From positions 1,488,001 through 1,552,000 of the forward strand of contig NZ_ARVX01000001.1 in assembly GCF_000384375.1 (NCBI RefSeq): a stretch of DNA of 64,000 nucleotides, in the 5' to 3' direction. The stretch is from Methylotenera versatilis 79. GTDB taxonomy: Bacteria; Pseudomonadota; Gammaproteobacteria; Burkholderiales; Methylophilaceae. The notes under the pieces were generated by a model, which was not told the origin of the DNA, did not search any database, and saw only the letters and a list, made by a program, of their open reading frames with translations. Shown here piece by piece: positions 1-9,025 of this stretch; the first letter of the stretch is position 1, and the number at the start of each line of letters is the position of its first letter. Both the position numbers and the translations under genes were made by a program.

Positions 1-43
1 CTATTTTTAATGTAAGTAAATATAATCGTTTTAGGAAAATAAT

Positions 44-523
44 ATGGCAGAAACAAACGGAGCAAATCAGGCAACAGAGCAAGATGTACAACCTGGTTTT
101 TCAATTGAAAAGTTATACGTAAAAGATGCCTCGCTAGAAATCCCCAATGCGCCACAAATTTTTACTGATCGTACACCGCCGCAAGTAAATGTTGAGCTAG
201 GTAACACTGCGCAAAAACTGGAAGAGGGCATTTTTGAAGCGTCCATTAAAGTAACTGTAACAGCTAAAATTGGCGATAAAGTAGCTTTTTTGGTTGAAGT
301 GACACAAGCGGGTATTTTTGCTATTCGCAATATTCCAGAAGAGAATCTAGAAATGATTTTAGGCGTTACTTGCCCTAATATTTTATTTCCTTACGCACGC
401 GAAGTAGTATCTGATCTAGTTACGCGCGCCGGTTTTGCGCCAGTTTTATTAAATCCAATCAACTTTGAAGCGTTGTTTATGCAACAAAAACAACAAGCTG
501 AAAATGCTGCAAAAGCTAACTAA
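44..523 (+). CDS. secB: Protein-export chaperone SecB
   Basis: SecB is a cytosolic homotetrameric chaperone that keeps preproteins unfolded and hands them to SecA for Sec-dependent export. The 159-residue product has the family length and layout: an acidic variable N-terminus, the conserved core beginning FSIEKLYVKDASLE near residue 19, the segment around NPINFEALF near residue 137, and a Gln/Ala-rich tail. The start is fixed by an AGGA Shine-Dalgarno at 33-36, seven bases before the ATG. It is followed by an exported SH3 protein and gpsA; a secB-gpsA neighbourhood is common in Proteobacteria. Nothing odd is seen. Confidence 0.97.
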   Translation: MAETNGANQATEQDVQPGFSIEKLYVKDASLEIPNAPQIFTDRTPPQVNVELGNTAQKLEEGIFEASIKVTVTAKIGDKVAFLVEVTQAGIFAIRNIPEENLEMILGVTCPNILFPYAREVVSDLVTRAGFAPVLLNPINFEALFMQQKQQAENAAKAN

Positions 524-575
524 TTTAATTATTAAGACTTCAAAAGTTAAGATTTTAAATGCTAAGATTTTAAGT

Positions 576-1055
576 ATGTTGTCTATCATGATATTAACCA
601 AGAAAATATTAAGCCCAATCAAAACGCTAGCGATTTTGATTGGCTTAACATTTTCTTTTAATGCATTAGCACTCGATTACCGTTCTATCGCCGCGCCTAA
701 AGCGATTCTGTATGACGCACCATCTACAGAAGCCAGCAAGCTTTACATTTTGGGGCAAGGTTATCCAGTAGAAGTGATTGTGAATCTAGGTGAATGGATA
801 AAAGTGCGCGATGCATTGGGCGGCTTAAGTTGGGTAGAAGGCAAGCAGTTAAGCAATAAGCGCACAGTGTTGGTGATTGCAAAAACCGATATTAAATCCG
901 CAGAAGATGCCAGTGCTAGCTTGGTGGCGACAGTTGAAAAAGATGTGGTGTTAGAGTTGTTGCCATCCACTACCAAAACGGGTTGGATCAAGGTAAAACA
1001 CCGCGATGGCGCAACTGGCTATGTACCAAATAGCGCGCTTTGGGGTTCTAATTAA
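576..1055 (+). CDS. Exported protein with two bacterial SH3-like repeats
   Basis: The product (159 aa from this start) has a basic N-terminus, a hydrophobic stretch LAILIGLTF and a plausible signal-peptidase site after FNALA. Two SH3-like repeats follow, one with the GEWIKVRDALGG core and one with TGWIKVKHRDGATGYV; both resemble the bacterial SH3 domains of periplasmic proteins, which often bind peptidoglycan. The frame is open back to 465, inside secB, but that extension is not conserved-looking and would bury the signal peptide. ATGs at 576 and 588 are both possible and neither has a strong Shine-Dalgarno. The family is recognised; the specific function is unknown. Confidence 0.8.
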   Translation: MLSIMILTKKILSPIKTLAILIGLTFSFNALALDYRSIAAPKAILYDAPSTEASKLYILGQGYPVEVIVNLGEWIKVRDALGGLSWVEGKQLSNKRTVLVIAKTDIKSAEDASASLVATVEKDVVLELLPSTTKTGWIKVKHRDGATGYVPNSALWGSN

Positions 1056-1120
1056 TCTGCTGGTTTAATTCAGTAGTTTAAATGTCAGTGGTAAAAATCA
1101 AACTAATGAGTATTCAATAA

Positions 1121-2113
1121 ATGGCTAAAATCGCAGTGTTGGGTGCAGGCGCTTGGGGTACGGCGCTTGCGATACAAATTAGTCATCAGCACAAGGTTTC
1201 TTTGTGGGCGCGCAATAGCGGACATGTGTCTGGCATGCGCAAAGCGCGCGCTAATCCTATGTATTTGGGCGACTTTAAATTCAATGATAATTTACAAGTT
1301 GAAGACGACTTAAGTGTTGCAATTGATGGTGCCGATATTATTTTGTCTGTTGTGCCAACTGCAGGTTTCAGGTCAATTTTAAAAGAAATCAAAGCGTTAA
1401 AGTCTAATCAGCCGATTATCTGGGCGCACAAAGGTTTAGAGCCGCAAACCGCTAAATTACCGCATGAAGTGGCATTAGAAGAATTAAGTGGTCAACAAAA
1501 ATGGGGCGCACTTTCTGGCCCAAGCTTTGCAGCAGAACTGGTGCGTGGCTTGCCAACCGCAGTCACGCTGGCGGCGAATGATGCAAATTTTGCAATTTCT
1601 GCCGCCAACTTGATTCATGGTAGGAATCTCCGCGTTTACAACAGCACTGACGTAGTCGGTGTATCGGTTGGTGGAGCGGTAAAAAACGTGATGGCAATTG
1701 CGGCAGGCATCAGTGATGGCATGGGTTTTGGTAATAATGCTCGCGCTGCAATGATTACACGTGGCCTTGCGGAAATCACTCGTTTCGGTGTGGCATTAGG
1801 CGCAAAAACTGAAACTTTTATGGGTTTAGCTGGCGCGGGCGATTTAATTTTAACCTGTACCGGTCAATATTCCAGAAACCGCGAAGTAGGCTTGCAGCTG
1901 GCTAGCGGTAAAAGTTTAGAAGACATATTACAGGGTTTAGGTCACGTAGCTGAAGGCGTCAATACTGCGCGTGAAGTGATGCGCCGTGCTGACGGGATGG
2001 GCATCGATATGCCAATCACTTTTGAAGTAAATCAAGCGTTAACTCATGGAAAATCAGCGCGCGATGCGGTGATGACTTTATTAGGACGTGGACAAAAAAC
2101 CGAAGGTTTTTAG
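1121..2113 (+). CDS. gpsA: Glycerol-3-phosphate dehydrogenase [NAD(P)+]
   Basis: GpsA reduces dihydroxyacetone phosphate to sn-glycerol-3-phosphate, the backbone precursor for phospholipids, in the cytosol. The 330-aa protein opens with the Rossmann dinucleotide-binding motif GAGAWGTAL (residues 8-16). It carries the GPSFAAEL segment, the catalytic-lysine region GGAVKNVMAIAAG and the substrate-binding GLAGAGDLILTC motif. Length and order match the family. It lies about 65 bp after the SH3 protein on the same strand, so secB, the SH3 gene and gpsA may be co-transcribed. No clear terminator is seen after it. Confidence 0.97.
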   Translation: MAKIAVLGAGAWGTALAIQISHQHKVSLWARNSGHVSGMRKARANPMYLGDFKFNDNLQVEDDLSVAIDGADIILSVVPTAGFRSILKEIKALKSNQPIIWAHKGLEPQTAKLPHEVALEELSGQQKWGALSGPSFAAELVRGLPTAVTLAANDANFAISAANLIHGRNLRVYNSTDVVGVSVGGAVKNVMAIAAGISDGMGFGNNARAAMITRGLAEITRFGVALGAKTETFMGLAGAGDLILTCTGQYSRNREVGLQLASGKSLEDILQGLGHVAEGVNTAREVMRRADGMGIDMPITFEVNQALTHGKSARDAVMTLLGRGQKTEGF

Positions 2114-2166
2114 GTCGATTAGTTCATATAAATAAATTTTAAAAGTGAGTTCTTTAGTCAATCTAG

Positions 2167-2631
2167 CTAAATTCCACCCACAAATCCAATCTGCCGCCAA
2201 GCTTCATATAGCAACACAGCTGCACTGTTAGATAGATTCAAACTGCGACTATCTGGCAACATGGGTAATCGCAGCCGATGTTCTGCTGCAAACTCAGCGC
2301 GAATGTCTTCTGGTAAACCGCGTGTTTCTGGACCAAATACAAATACGTCACCGGCTTTAAAATCTACCTTTGCATAATTTTGACTGCCTTTGGTGGTTAT
2401 CGCAAACAGTCGTCGACCTTGCATCGCTAAACTGAAATCAGCCCAATTTTTATGTACTTTTAGATTGGCATATTCATGATAATCCAAACCAGCACGCTTC
2501 AATTGTTTGTCTTCTAACTTAAAACCGAGCGGTTCTATTAAATGTAAATCGGCGCCAGTATTGGCGCATAAGCGAATTATATTGCCTGTGTTTGGTGGGA
2601 TTTCTGGTTCAAATAATGCGATGGTAAACAT
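2167..2631 (-). CDS. trmL: tRNA (cytidine(34)-2'-O)-methyltransferase TrmL
   Basis: TrmL is a small SPOUT-fold methyltransferase that 2'-O-methylates the wobble nucleotide of leucine tRNAs with S-adenosylmethionine. The protein starts [20 protein letters not shown], the family's invariant opening. It contains the knot motifs FGPETRGLP and [16 protein letters not shown], followed by the [10 protein letters not shown] end. The frame is open 15 codons further upstream, but the family motif begins at the ATG at 2631, giving 154 aa as in E. coli. It starts 11 bp after the comF stop, so the two are probably one transcript. Confidence 0.95.
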   Translation of the reverse strand: MFTIALFEPEIPPNTGNIIRLCANTGADLHLIEPLGFKLEDKQLKRAGLDYHEYANLKVHKNWADFSLAMQGRRLFAITTKGSQNYAKVDFKAGDVFVFGPETRGLPEDIRAEFAAEHRLRLPMLPDSRSLNLSNSAAVLLYEAWRQIGFVGGI

Positions 2632-2642
2632 GGTTTCAGTTC

Positions 2643-3386
2643 TTAATGAGGTAGCGTGCGTGCAATAACCCAGCATTCTACATGCGTTGCACCTGCTTGT
2701 TTTAGCGTTTTAGCCAGTTCATTTAAGCTAGCACCTGTGGTCATCACATCATCAACAATCGCAATGCGTTTGCCCGTTAAGTTTTTATTTATTTTAAATG
2801 CGCCTTTGATATTTTTAACGCGATCTTTTAGCGGCAAGCTGGCTTGTGGCGGTGTAAGTGTCTGACGTATCACACACTTGTAATCTAGTTTTGAAGTGCT
2901 ATTGAAATGGTTGTCTAAAGTTTTAGCGATTTCAAGCGCTTGATTAAAGCCGCGTTCTTTTAAACGTGTGGGATGCATCGGCATGGGAATGATTAAATCT
3001 ATCGCGTCATGATTGTTTATTGTGTGTATTTTTTCGCCCATTAATTGCCCAAAAGTATGACTTAAGCTCAATGTTCCGCCGTATTTGTAGCGTTGTATCA
3101 TGGTGCCGACAGGATACGCGTACAAAAATACCGCATGTGTCGCATTGAAATTGGGCGCTGAACTGATGCAGCTACCGCAAAGCTGACTGCTTGAGCTCAA
3201 GCCGCATTGCGGGCAACTGCTGGCAGGCGACCAAGTTAAGTCTTTTAAACAATCTTGGCACAAGCCGTGTTTCTCAGTTTGTATTGATGCGCACAAGAAG
3301 CAGTGTGGTTTTAAAAGTAAGGTGAAAATTGATCTAAAATTTAACGGATGACTATTTTTTAACCAGTTGTTTATTGTTTGCTTCAT
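2643..3386 (-). CDS. comF: ComF family phosphoribosyltransferase-like protein
   Basis: The 247-aa product has the ComF architecture. An N-terminal cysteine-rich zinc-binding part (CFLCAS, CQDC, CPQCG, CGSC within the first 75 residues) is followed by a type I phosphoribosyltransferase domain with the PRPP loop [13 protein letters not shown] near residue 210. ComF proteins are needed for natural transformation in several bacteria, where they act on internalised single-stranded DNA. The neighbouring trmL gives no functional hint, but type IV pilus genes (also used for DNA uptake) occur elsewhere in the window. It is divergent from bioB across a 108-bp gap, which is the common betaproteobacterial arrangement. 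Confidence 0.9.
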   Translation of the reverse strand: MKQTINNWLKNSHPLNFRSIFTLLLKPHCFLCASIQTEKHGLCQDCLKDLTWSPASSCPQCGLSSSSQLCGSCISSAPNFNATHAVFLYAYPVGTMIQRYKYGGTLSLSHTFGQLMGEKIHTINNHDAIDLIIPMPMHPTRLKERGFNQALEIAKTLDNHFNSTSKLDYKCVIRQTLTPPQASLPLKDRVKNIKGAFKINKNLTGKRIAIVDDVMTTGASLNELAKTLKQAGATHVECWVIARTLPH

Positions 3387-3494
3387 ACTGTCTTTACCGC
3401 TTATAATTTGGGTTAAATAGCCGTTAATATTCTAATAAAAATAGCCACATAGACCACGCGAATATAGCCTAAGCGATATCAAGAGGAATGCCCC

Positions 3495-4541
3495 ATGCTA
3501 GAAGCAATCAAAAATCAAAACCAAGAATCTGTGAATGAACCCATTATACTCAATGAGTCCGTTATTAATACAGATGCACTGAAACGCAGCGCCTGCGAAG
3601 CAGTAACGGTTAATCGCTGGAGTGTGGATGAAATTGTAGCTTTGTTTGAGCTACCATTTAGTGATTTAATCAATCAAGCACAAACGATTCATCGTGCAAA
3701 TTTTGACCCTAATGCGGTGCAAGTGAGCACACTTTTGTCCATTAAAACGGGCGGCTGTTCTGAGGACTGTGGCTATTGCCCACAGGCGGCGCGTTACCAT
3801 ACAGAGGTTGAAGCTGAGCCTTTGATGAAATTAGATGAAGTACTAGCCGCGGCGCAAGAGGCGAAAGACAACGGTGCGAGTCGTTTCTGTATGGGGGCAG
3901 CTTGGCGCGGTCCTAAGCAGCGTGATTTAGAGCCAGTGTTGAAGATGATTGCTGAAGTGAAAGCGATGGGTTTAGAAACTTGCGCTACTTTGGGTATGTT
4001 GAAAGAAGGTCAGGCTGAGCAGTTAAAAGACGCTGGTTTGGATTACTACAATCATAATCTAGACACGGCGCCAGAATTTTATGGCGATGTGATTACCACA
4101 CGTACTTACCAAGACAGATTAGACACGCTTGGCCGTGTGCGTAACGCAGATATCAATGTCTGTAGTGGCGGCATTATCGGCATGGGTGAATCGCGCAACC
4201 AGCGTGCGGGCTTGTTGGCGCAGTTGGCGAATATGGAACGTCCACCTGAAAGTGTGCCTATTAATTTGCTGACGCAAGTAGAAGGCACGCCACTGCACGG
4301 TACAGATGAACTGGATCCGATTGAGTTTGTGCGCACGATTGCGGCGGCACGCATCACCATGCCAAATAGTTTTGTGCGTTTATCTGCTGGCCGCCAAAGC
4401 ATGCACGAAGGTATTCAAGCACTCTGTTTTATTGCGGGCGCGAATAGTATTTTTTACGGCGAAAAATTATTAACAACAGGTAATCCTGAAGCAGCAACGG
4501 ATAAAAAATTATTCGCTAAGCTGGGTATTAATAAAATCTAA
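3495..4541 (+). CDS. bioB: Biotin synthase
   Basis: BioB is a radical-SAM enzyme that inserts sulfur into dethiobiotin, the last step of biotin synthesis. The cluster motif C-SEDC-GYC appears in [14 protein letters not shown] near residue 88, binding the [4Fe-4S] cluster. Later come [11 protein letters not shown], the [10 protein letters not shown] motif and RLSAGR, whose arginine region contributes to the auxiliary [2Fe-2S] site. At 348 aa it has an N-terminal extension of about 40 residues over the minimal enzyme; AGAGGAATG at 3481-3489 upstream of the ATG supports this start. It is the first gene of bioBFHCD. Confidence 0.97.
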   Translation: MLEAIKNQNQESVNEPIILNESVINTDALKRSACEAVTVNRWSVDEIVALFELPFSDLINQAQTIHRANFDPNAVQVSTLLSIKTGGCSEDCGYCPQAARYHTEVEAEPLMKLDEVLAAAQEAKDNGASRFCMGAAWRGPKQRDLEPVLKMIAEVKAMGLETCATLGMLKEGQAEQLKDAGLDYYNHNLDTAPEFYGDVITTRTYQDRLDTLGRVRNADINVCSGGIIGMGESRNQRAGLLAQLANMERPPESVPINLLTQVEGTPLHGTDELDPIEFVRTIAAARITMPNSFVRLSAGRQSMHEGIQALCFIAGANSIFYGEKLLTTGNPEAATDKKLFAKLGINKI

Positions 4542-4559
4542 AACCGTAGATTCTAAGTC

Positions 4560-5780
4560 ATGCTAACTGCATTAAAAGATGAATTAAGCTTGGAGTTAAG
4601 TTTTTTTTCGGGCTTAAGGAACGAGCTGATCCAGCGCAAAGCGGATGGCTTATTGCGTCAGCGCAGGTTGCTGGATTCGCCGCAAGCCGAACATATAATT
4701 GCCAACGACAAACATTTTTTATCCTTCTGCAGTAATGATTATTTGGGCTTGGCAAATCACCCGCAATTGATCACCGCCATGCAAAAAGCAGCAGGCGATT
4801 CGGGCGTTGGCAGCGGTGCTTCTAATTTAATCACTGGCCATCATCGTTACCACGATGCGTTAGAAAAGCAATTGGCGCGATTTGTAGAAATGCCAGCTGC
4901 GTTATTATTTTCAACTGGTTATATGGCGAATATTGGCGTAATTGGTGCGTTAATGGGGCGCCACGATGCGATTTTTGCCGATAAATTAAATCATGCCTGT
5001 TTAAATGAAGGCGCTTATTTGTCTCGCGCAGCGTTTCATCGTTTTCCGCATAATGATGTAGTGGCGCTGGAAAAATTATTAAAAGAAAGTACCGCAAACC
5101 ATAAATTGATTGCTGCCGACGCAGTATTTAGTATGGATGGCGATATTGCACCGTTGGCTGAATATCTAGCACTGTGTGAAAAATATGATGCTTATCTTTA
5201 TATCGATGATGCGCATGGTTTTGGTGTGTTGGGCAAGCATGGTAAAGGTAGTTTGAGCCACCTTAATCTAAAGTCACCACGAATTATTATGATGGCAACT
5301 TTGGGTAAAGCGGCCGGTGTTGCCGGCGCATTTGTGGCTGGTGAGCAAGTGGTGATTGATTACTTGATTCAAAAAGCCAATAGTTACGTTTACTCAACAC
5401 CTGCGCCGCCAGCACTTTCTGCAACATTGTCAGCATCAGTTGAGTTGATCAAAAACGGTGATGATTTACGTGCGCATTTAAATACTTTGATTGCTACGCT
5501 TAAAGCAAACTTAACCCTAAAAAATTGGCAATTATTGCCATCTGATACAGCAGTTCAGCCTTTGATTGTTGGCAGTAATCATGCGGCTCTGGCCTTAAGT
5601 GAACACTTGCAAGTAATCGGAATTTTAGTGCCAGCGATTCGCCCGCCAACGGTGCCGGTAAATACTGCGCGGCTGCGCATTTCATTATCGGCCGCGCATT
5701 CTGTTGATGATGTATTGCGCTTAGCGCATGCAATCAACACGACGGAAAAAGTGATGGCCGAAAGGTTGGAAGCAGTATGA
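4560..5780 (+). CDS. bioF: 8-amino-7-oxononanoate synthase
   Basis: BioF is a PLP-dependent alpha-oxoamine synthase that condenses pimeloyl-ACP with L-alanine to give 8-amino-7-oxononanoate. Diagnostic features are FCSNDYLGLA near residue 57, GSGASNLITGHH, the PLP aspartate and histidine in YIDDAHGFG, and the Schiff-base lysine in MATLGKAAGVAGA. The protein (406 aa) is slightly longer than typical because of N-terminal residues before LRNELIQRKADGL; a shorter start is possible but no better one is seen. The stop overlaps the bioH start by 4 bases (ATGA), suggesting translational coupling. Confidence 0.96.
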   Translation: MLTALKDELSLELSFFSGLRNELIQRKADGLLRQRRLLDSPQAEHIIANDKHFLSFCSNDYLGLANHPQLITAMQKAAGDSGVGSGASNLITGHHRYHDALEKQLARFVEMPAALLFSTGYMANIGVIGALMGRHDAIFADKLNHACLNEGAYLSRAAFHRFPHNDVVALEKLLKESTANHKLIAADAVFSMDGDIAPLAEYLALCEKYDAYLYIDDAHGFGVLGKHGKGSLSHLNLKSPRIIMMATLGKAAGVAGAFVAGEQVVIDYLIQKANSYVYSTPAPPALSATLSASVELIKNGDDLRAHLNTLIATLKANLTLKNWQLLPSDTAVQPLIVGSNHAALALSEHLQVIGILVPAIRPPTVPVNTARLRISLSAAHSVDDVLRLAHAINTTEKVMAERLEAV

Positions 5781-6541
5781 GCGCACATGTTGAAATAATC
5801 GGGCAAGGCCAACCGTTGGTTATGTTGCACGGCTGGGGCATGCACAGTGGTGTTTGGCAGCCATTAATTAAAAAACTGTCGGCACAATATATGCTGTATC
5901 TGGTCGATTTGCCGGGTATGGGTAATAGCCGTCCAATTGAGCCGTATCATTTGCACGCGTTAGCGGATGAAGTCGCACAAGTGATTCCAGGTGTTTCGGA
6001 TGTGCTCGGTTGGTCGCTGGGTGGGTTGATTGCACAACGTATTGCTTTAAACCAGCCTGACCGTATTCGGCGTTTAATTTTAGTCGGCTCAACCCCTTGT
6101 TTTGTGAATAAAGCCGATTGGGATGCAGGCATTGATTCTGCTAACTTTGAGTCTTTTGCAGCGGCTGTAAACAGCGATTACAAAGCGACAATATTGCAAT
6201 TTTTAACCTTACAATGCATGAAAGCGGATGACGCGCGCAGTACGCTTAAACAGTTGCGCGCTAGCTTTGAAACGCGTCCAACGCCTACACAAACCACATT
6301 GCAGCGCGCATTACAGATTTTATTGGAATCGGATTTACGTGCTGAAGTAAGCAATATTCGCAAGCCTACATTATTGATTCATGGCGATCGCGACACACTC
6401 GCACCTGTACAAGCTGCGCATTGGATGATGCAACAACTTCCGCACGGATTTTTACGTGTCATGTCTGGTAGTGCACACGCGCCATTCTTGTCACATTCAG
6501 AGCAATTCATCGCTGCACTCAACCAATTTTTAGAACCTTAA
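5777..6541 (+). CDS. bioH: Pimeloyl-[ACP] methyl ester carboxylesterase
   Basis: BioH is an alpha/beta hydrolase that demethylates pimeloyl-ACP methyl ester, ending the BioC-dependent disguised fatty-acid pathway. The sequence shows LHGWGMHSGVWQPL near residue 16, the nucleophile elbow GWSLGG near residue 79, the acid in HGDRDTLAP and the catalytic histidine in GSAHAPFLSH near the C-terminus. Length (254 aa) matches the E. coli enzyme. It overlaps bioF by 4 bases and the bioC start by 1 base (TAATG). Position inside the bio operon makes BioH more likely than an unrelated esterase. Confidence 0.94.
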   Translation: MSAHVEIIGQGQPLVMLHGWGMHSGVWQPLIKKLSAQYMLYLVDLPGMGNSRPIEPYHLHALADEVAQVIPGVSDVLGWSLGGLIAQRIALNQPDRIRRLILVGSTPCFVNKADWDAGIDSANFESFAAAVNSDYKATILQFLTLQCMKADDARSTLKQLRASFETRPTPTQTTLQRALQILLESDLRAEVSNIRKPTLLIHGDRDTLAPVQAAHWMMQQLPHGFLRVMSGSAHAPFLSHSEQFIAALNQFLEP

Positions 6542-7485
6542 TGCAAGATTTAAATTCGCAAGACCAAGATTTCAAAGACGGGTACTGGATGGATAAAGCA
6601 CGCGTGCGCGCATCGTTTGACCGCGCAGCGCAAACGTATGATGCCGCCGCCATCCTACAGAAGCTGGTTCGTACTGAAATGCTCAGTCGATTAGACTTGG
6701 TTAAAATTAAGCCAAAAGTGATATTAGATGCGGGCTGCGGTACAGGGCATGGCAGTTTCGCATTACAAAAAAAGTTTAGTCGTGCACGGGTTGTATCACT
6801 GGATATTGCGCTTGGAATGCTACAAAAAACGCATCAACAACAGCCTGTACTAAAAAAATGGCTAAGCAAATTATTGAGACAAAAAAACTTAATTTGTGCA
6901 GATATTGAGCGACTGCCAATAGTAAACAACAGTTTGGGCATGGTGTGGTCAAATCTAGCTTTGCAATGGTGTAACGATTTAGACGCGGCATTTAGTGAAG
7001 TTTCACGTGTATTACAACCGAATGGTTTGTTCATGTTTAGCACGTTCGGGCCAGATACATTAAAAGAGTTGCGCGTAGCTAGTCGCTCTGCTAATTCCGA
7101 AACCTCAACGACGCGTGTCAGCAGATTTATTGATATGCATGACATTGGTGATGCTTTAACTCGCGCAGGTTTTAGCGCGCCAGTGCTGGATGTTGAGCGT
7201 TATACGCTGACTTATGATGATGTAAAAAGTGTCATGAAAGATTTGAAATCCATCGGCGCCCATAATGCAACGCAAGGCCGTGCTCGCGGCTTACAAGGAC
7301 GTGGATTTTTACAGCAGTTAACACAACAATATGAGCAATTTCGGCAAGCCGTAGAAGATGGTGGGAAGTTGCCAGCTACATTTGAAGTGGTGTATGGGCA
7401 TGCTTGGAAAGCTGATACAAAAAATGGGCTTAATTCAGATTTAGGCGTAGGCGTTTCGCCGATCACTTTTAAAACGTACAAATAA
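6541..7485 (+). CDS. bioC: Malonyl-[ACP] O-methyltransferase
   Basis: BioC methylates the free carboxylate of malonyl-ACP with SAM so that fatty-acid synthesis can build a pimeloyl chain. The protein has the family's N-terminal RVRASFDRAAQTYDAAA, the SAM-binding motif LDAGCGTGHGS near residue 62, SNLALQWCNDL in the middle and MFSTFGPDTLKEL near residue 160. At 314 aa it is longer than E. coli BioC (251 aa), mainly through insertions and a C-terminal extension that still carries the family's YGHAWK motif. The start overlaps the bioH stop by one base. Confidence 0.94.
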   Translation: MQDLNSQDQDFKDGYWMDKARVRASFDRAAQTYDAAAILQKLVRTEMLSRLDLVKIKPKVILDAGCGTGHGSFALQKKFSRARVVSLDIALGMLQKTHQQQPVLKKWLSKLLRQKNLICADIERLPIVNNSLGMVWSNLALQWCNDLDAAFSEVSRVLQPNGLFMFSTFGPDTLKELRVASRSANSETSTTRVSRFIDMHDIGDALTRAGFSAPVLDVERYTLTYDDVKSVMKDLKSIGAHNATQGRARGLQGRGFLQQLTQQYEQFRQAVEDGGKLPATFEVVYGHAWKADTKNGLNSDLGVGVSPITFKTYK

Positions 7486-7519
7486 AACTGACAAAATAAG
7501 CAACGAAAATTCTATTCGA

Positions 7520-8134
7520 ATGAAACAAGCATTTTTCATTACCGGTACCGACACAGGCATAGGCAAAACCTATGTTGCCTGCAAATTGATTCGGCAATAT
7601 ATTGCACAAGGCTACAAAGTAGTTGGTATGAAACCAGTTGCTGCTGGCTGTGAATTGATTAATGGTGAATGGGTAAATGATGATGTTTTAAAGCTGGAAG
7701 CGGCAAGCAATATAAAGGTACCGCGCGAATTGACGAATCCTTACAGCTTTAAAGAACCCATCGCGCCGCACATTGCGGCTGAGTTGGCTGGTGAAGTGAT
7801 TGAATTAGCAGTGATTAAACAAGCATTCAATGTATTGAGCGAAATGGCTGATATTGTGATTGTAGAAGGTGCAGGTGGTTTTTTAGTGCCACTTAACGAC
7901 ACAGTTAGTATGGCGGATTTGGCAGGCGCATTAAATATCCCTATAATCTTAGTTGTTGGCATAAGGTTGGGTTGCATAAACCATGCGTTACTGACAGCAG
8001 AGGCGATTCAGGCCAGAAATGTAAGCTTAGCGGGTTGGGTAGCGAACCCAATTGAGCCAAAAATGCAACAATACAACAATAATGTTGAAGTAATTGCAAA
8101 AAAGCTACAAACAGTTAAACAAATTCACATGTAA
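7520..8134 (+). CDS. bioD: ATP-dependent dethiobiotin synthetase
   Basis: BioD forms the ureido ring of dethiobiotin from 7,8-diaminononanoate, CO2 and ATP. The P-loop GTDTGIGKT is near residue 9, the substrate lysine region is MKPVAAG, and VEGAGGFLVPL near residue 114 is the switch-like motif. The protein (204 aa) is slightly short at the C-terminus compared with E. coli (225 aa) but contains all core motifs. It is the last gene of the biotin operon, 34 bp after bioC. No bioA (the preceding transaminase step) is present in the window. Confidence 0.95.
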   Translation: MKQAFFITGTDTGIGKTYVACKLIRQYIAQGYKVVGMKPVAAGCELINGEWVNDDVLKLEAASNIKVPRELTNPYSFKEPIAPHIAAELAGEVIELAVIKQAFNVLSEMADIVIVEGAGGFLVPLNDTVSMADLAGALNIPIILVVGIRLGCINHALLTAEAIQARNVSLAGWVANPIEPKMQQYNNNVEVIAKKLQTVKQIHM

Positions 8135-8220
8135 ATGGTTTTTTTAACTGTTAATTAATTTATTAAATTCAATGGGTTATATTGTTTCTGTATTTACCAT
8201 TAATATTGTCAATTTTTCGT

Positions 8221-8236
8221 TAGCCCGTATGGGCTA
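8221..8236. other. Short inverted repeat between bioD and the PEP-CTERM gene
   Basis: TAGCCC and GGGCTA form a perfect 6-bp stem with a GTAT loop, 87 bp after the bioD stop. No T-run follows on either strand close enough for a standard terminator. It may be a weak or Rho-assisted end for the bio operon, or an operator. The role is uncertain. Confidence 0.4.
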
Positions 8237-8329
8237 TTGATGCAAATTCTCCGCTTACCTATTATTGAAACTGTCAAATTTAGTTAGTTGTTTTAGCAAG
8301 TTCAGTTCAATCTTAATAGGGGAAATACC

Positions 8330-8896
8330 ATGAAAAAGATTTTAATCGCGTTAGGTTTCACATTCGCAGCAATGTCTTCGCAAGCAGCATTAACATTCAC
8401 AGAAGTAGGTACGACTATCTCAACAAACACATATAACGACGTTATCGGTGTTGGTTCAGGTGCTACATTTGCATACGGTTTTTTATCTGCTGATGCGGGT
8501 GATATTGTTACATTTACAAACCTTGCAAGCTTTACAGAAGCTGGCTACACAAACGTTTTCATCAACGGTGTAGACATTTTCTCTAACAAAACAGGTGACG
8601 GTGATACTTTCTCTTTCGTTTCAGCTGGTGGTGCATTGGAATTTTTATTCAGAGATGCAAATGGTGTAGAATTTACTAACGGTAATTCAAGCATTGCAGT
8701 AGTCACAGGAAGTACATATGGTTTTACTGACCAATTCTTGTTGCTTTTAGATGACTCAGCTGCTAATTTAACTGACTTTGATGATCATGCTGTTGGCGTA
8801 AGCGCTGTGCCAGTTCCAGCTGCATTGCCATTAATGGCTTCTGCATTAGGTGCTTTCGGTATTGCACGTCGTCGTAACAAAGCAAAAGCTGCTTAA
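8330..8896 (+). CDS. PEP-CTERM sorting domain protein
   Basis: The 188-aa protein has an N-terminal signal peptide (basic MKKIL, hydrophobic LGFTFAAM, cleavage near SSQAA). A beta-rich, Thr/Gly/Asp-rich mature part follows. The C-terminal tripartite sorting signal is VPVPAALPLM, a hydrophobic helix LGAFGIA and an RRRNKAKAA basic tail. In other bacteria such tails are recognised by exosortase (EpsH/XrtA), usually in strains that make exopolysaccharide. Nothing identifies the mature domain. The gene has a strong Shine-Dalgarno (AGGGGAAA just before the ATG) and its own terminator, so it is probably monocistronic. Codon choice and AT content match the neighbours. Confidence 0.88.
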   Translation: MKKILIALGFTFAAMSSQAALTFTEVGTTISTNTYNDVIGVGSGATFAYGFLSADAGDIVTFTNLASFTEAGYTNVFINGVDIFSNKTGDGDTFSFVSAGGALEFLFRDANGVEFTNGNSSIAVVTGSTYGFTDQFLLLLDDSAANLTDFDDHAVGVSAVPVPAALPLMASALGAFGIARRRNKAKAA

Positions 8897-8932
8897 TTCG
8901 CATTTAATTTAAAAGCTAATTAATAGTTTTGC

Positions 8933-8960
8933 AAAAAAGCCTCCATTTGGAGGCTTTTTT
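8933..8960. terminator. Bidirectional Rho-independent terminator after the PEP-CTERM gene
   Basis: AAAAAAGCCTCC, loop ATTT, GGAGGCTTTTTT forms a 12-bp perfect stem 36 bp after the PEP-CTERM stop. The symmetric A and T flanks let it work in both directions, so it can also end the converging leuS-to-nadD transcript. Confidence 0.93.
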
Positions 8961-9025
8961 ATTTTGCATGAAATTTGTAATAGTAGTGATTGTTGTGAAT
9001 TATTCAGTTACTTTTTAACAATAAA

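Noticed and set aside
3387-3494. Search for a BirA or BioR operator before bioB
   Set aside because: No convincing long inverted repeat of the expected form was found in the comF-bioB gap.
8135-8329. Search for a sigma-54 promoter before the PEP-CTERM gene
   Set aside because: Such genes are RpoN-controlled in some bacteria, but no -24/-12 motif with correct spacing is present.
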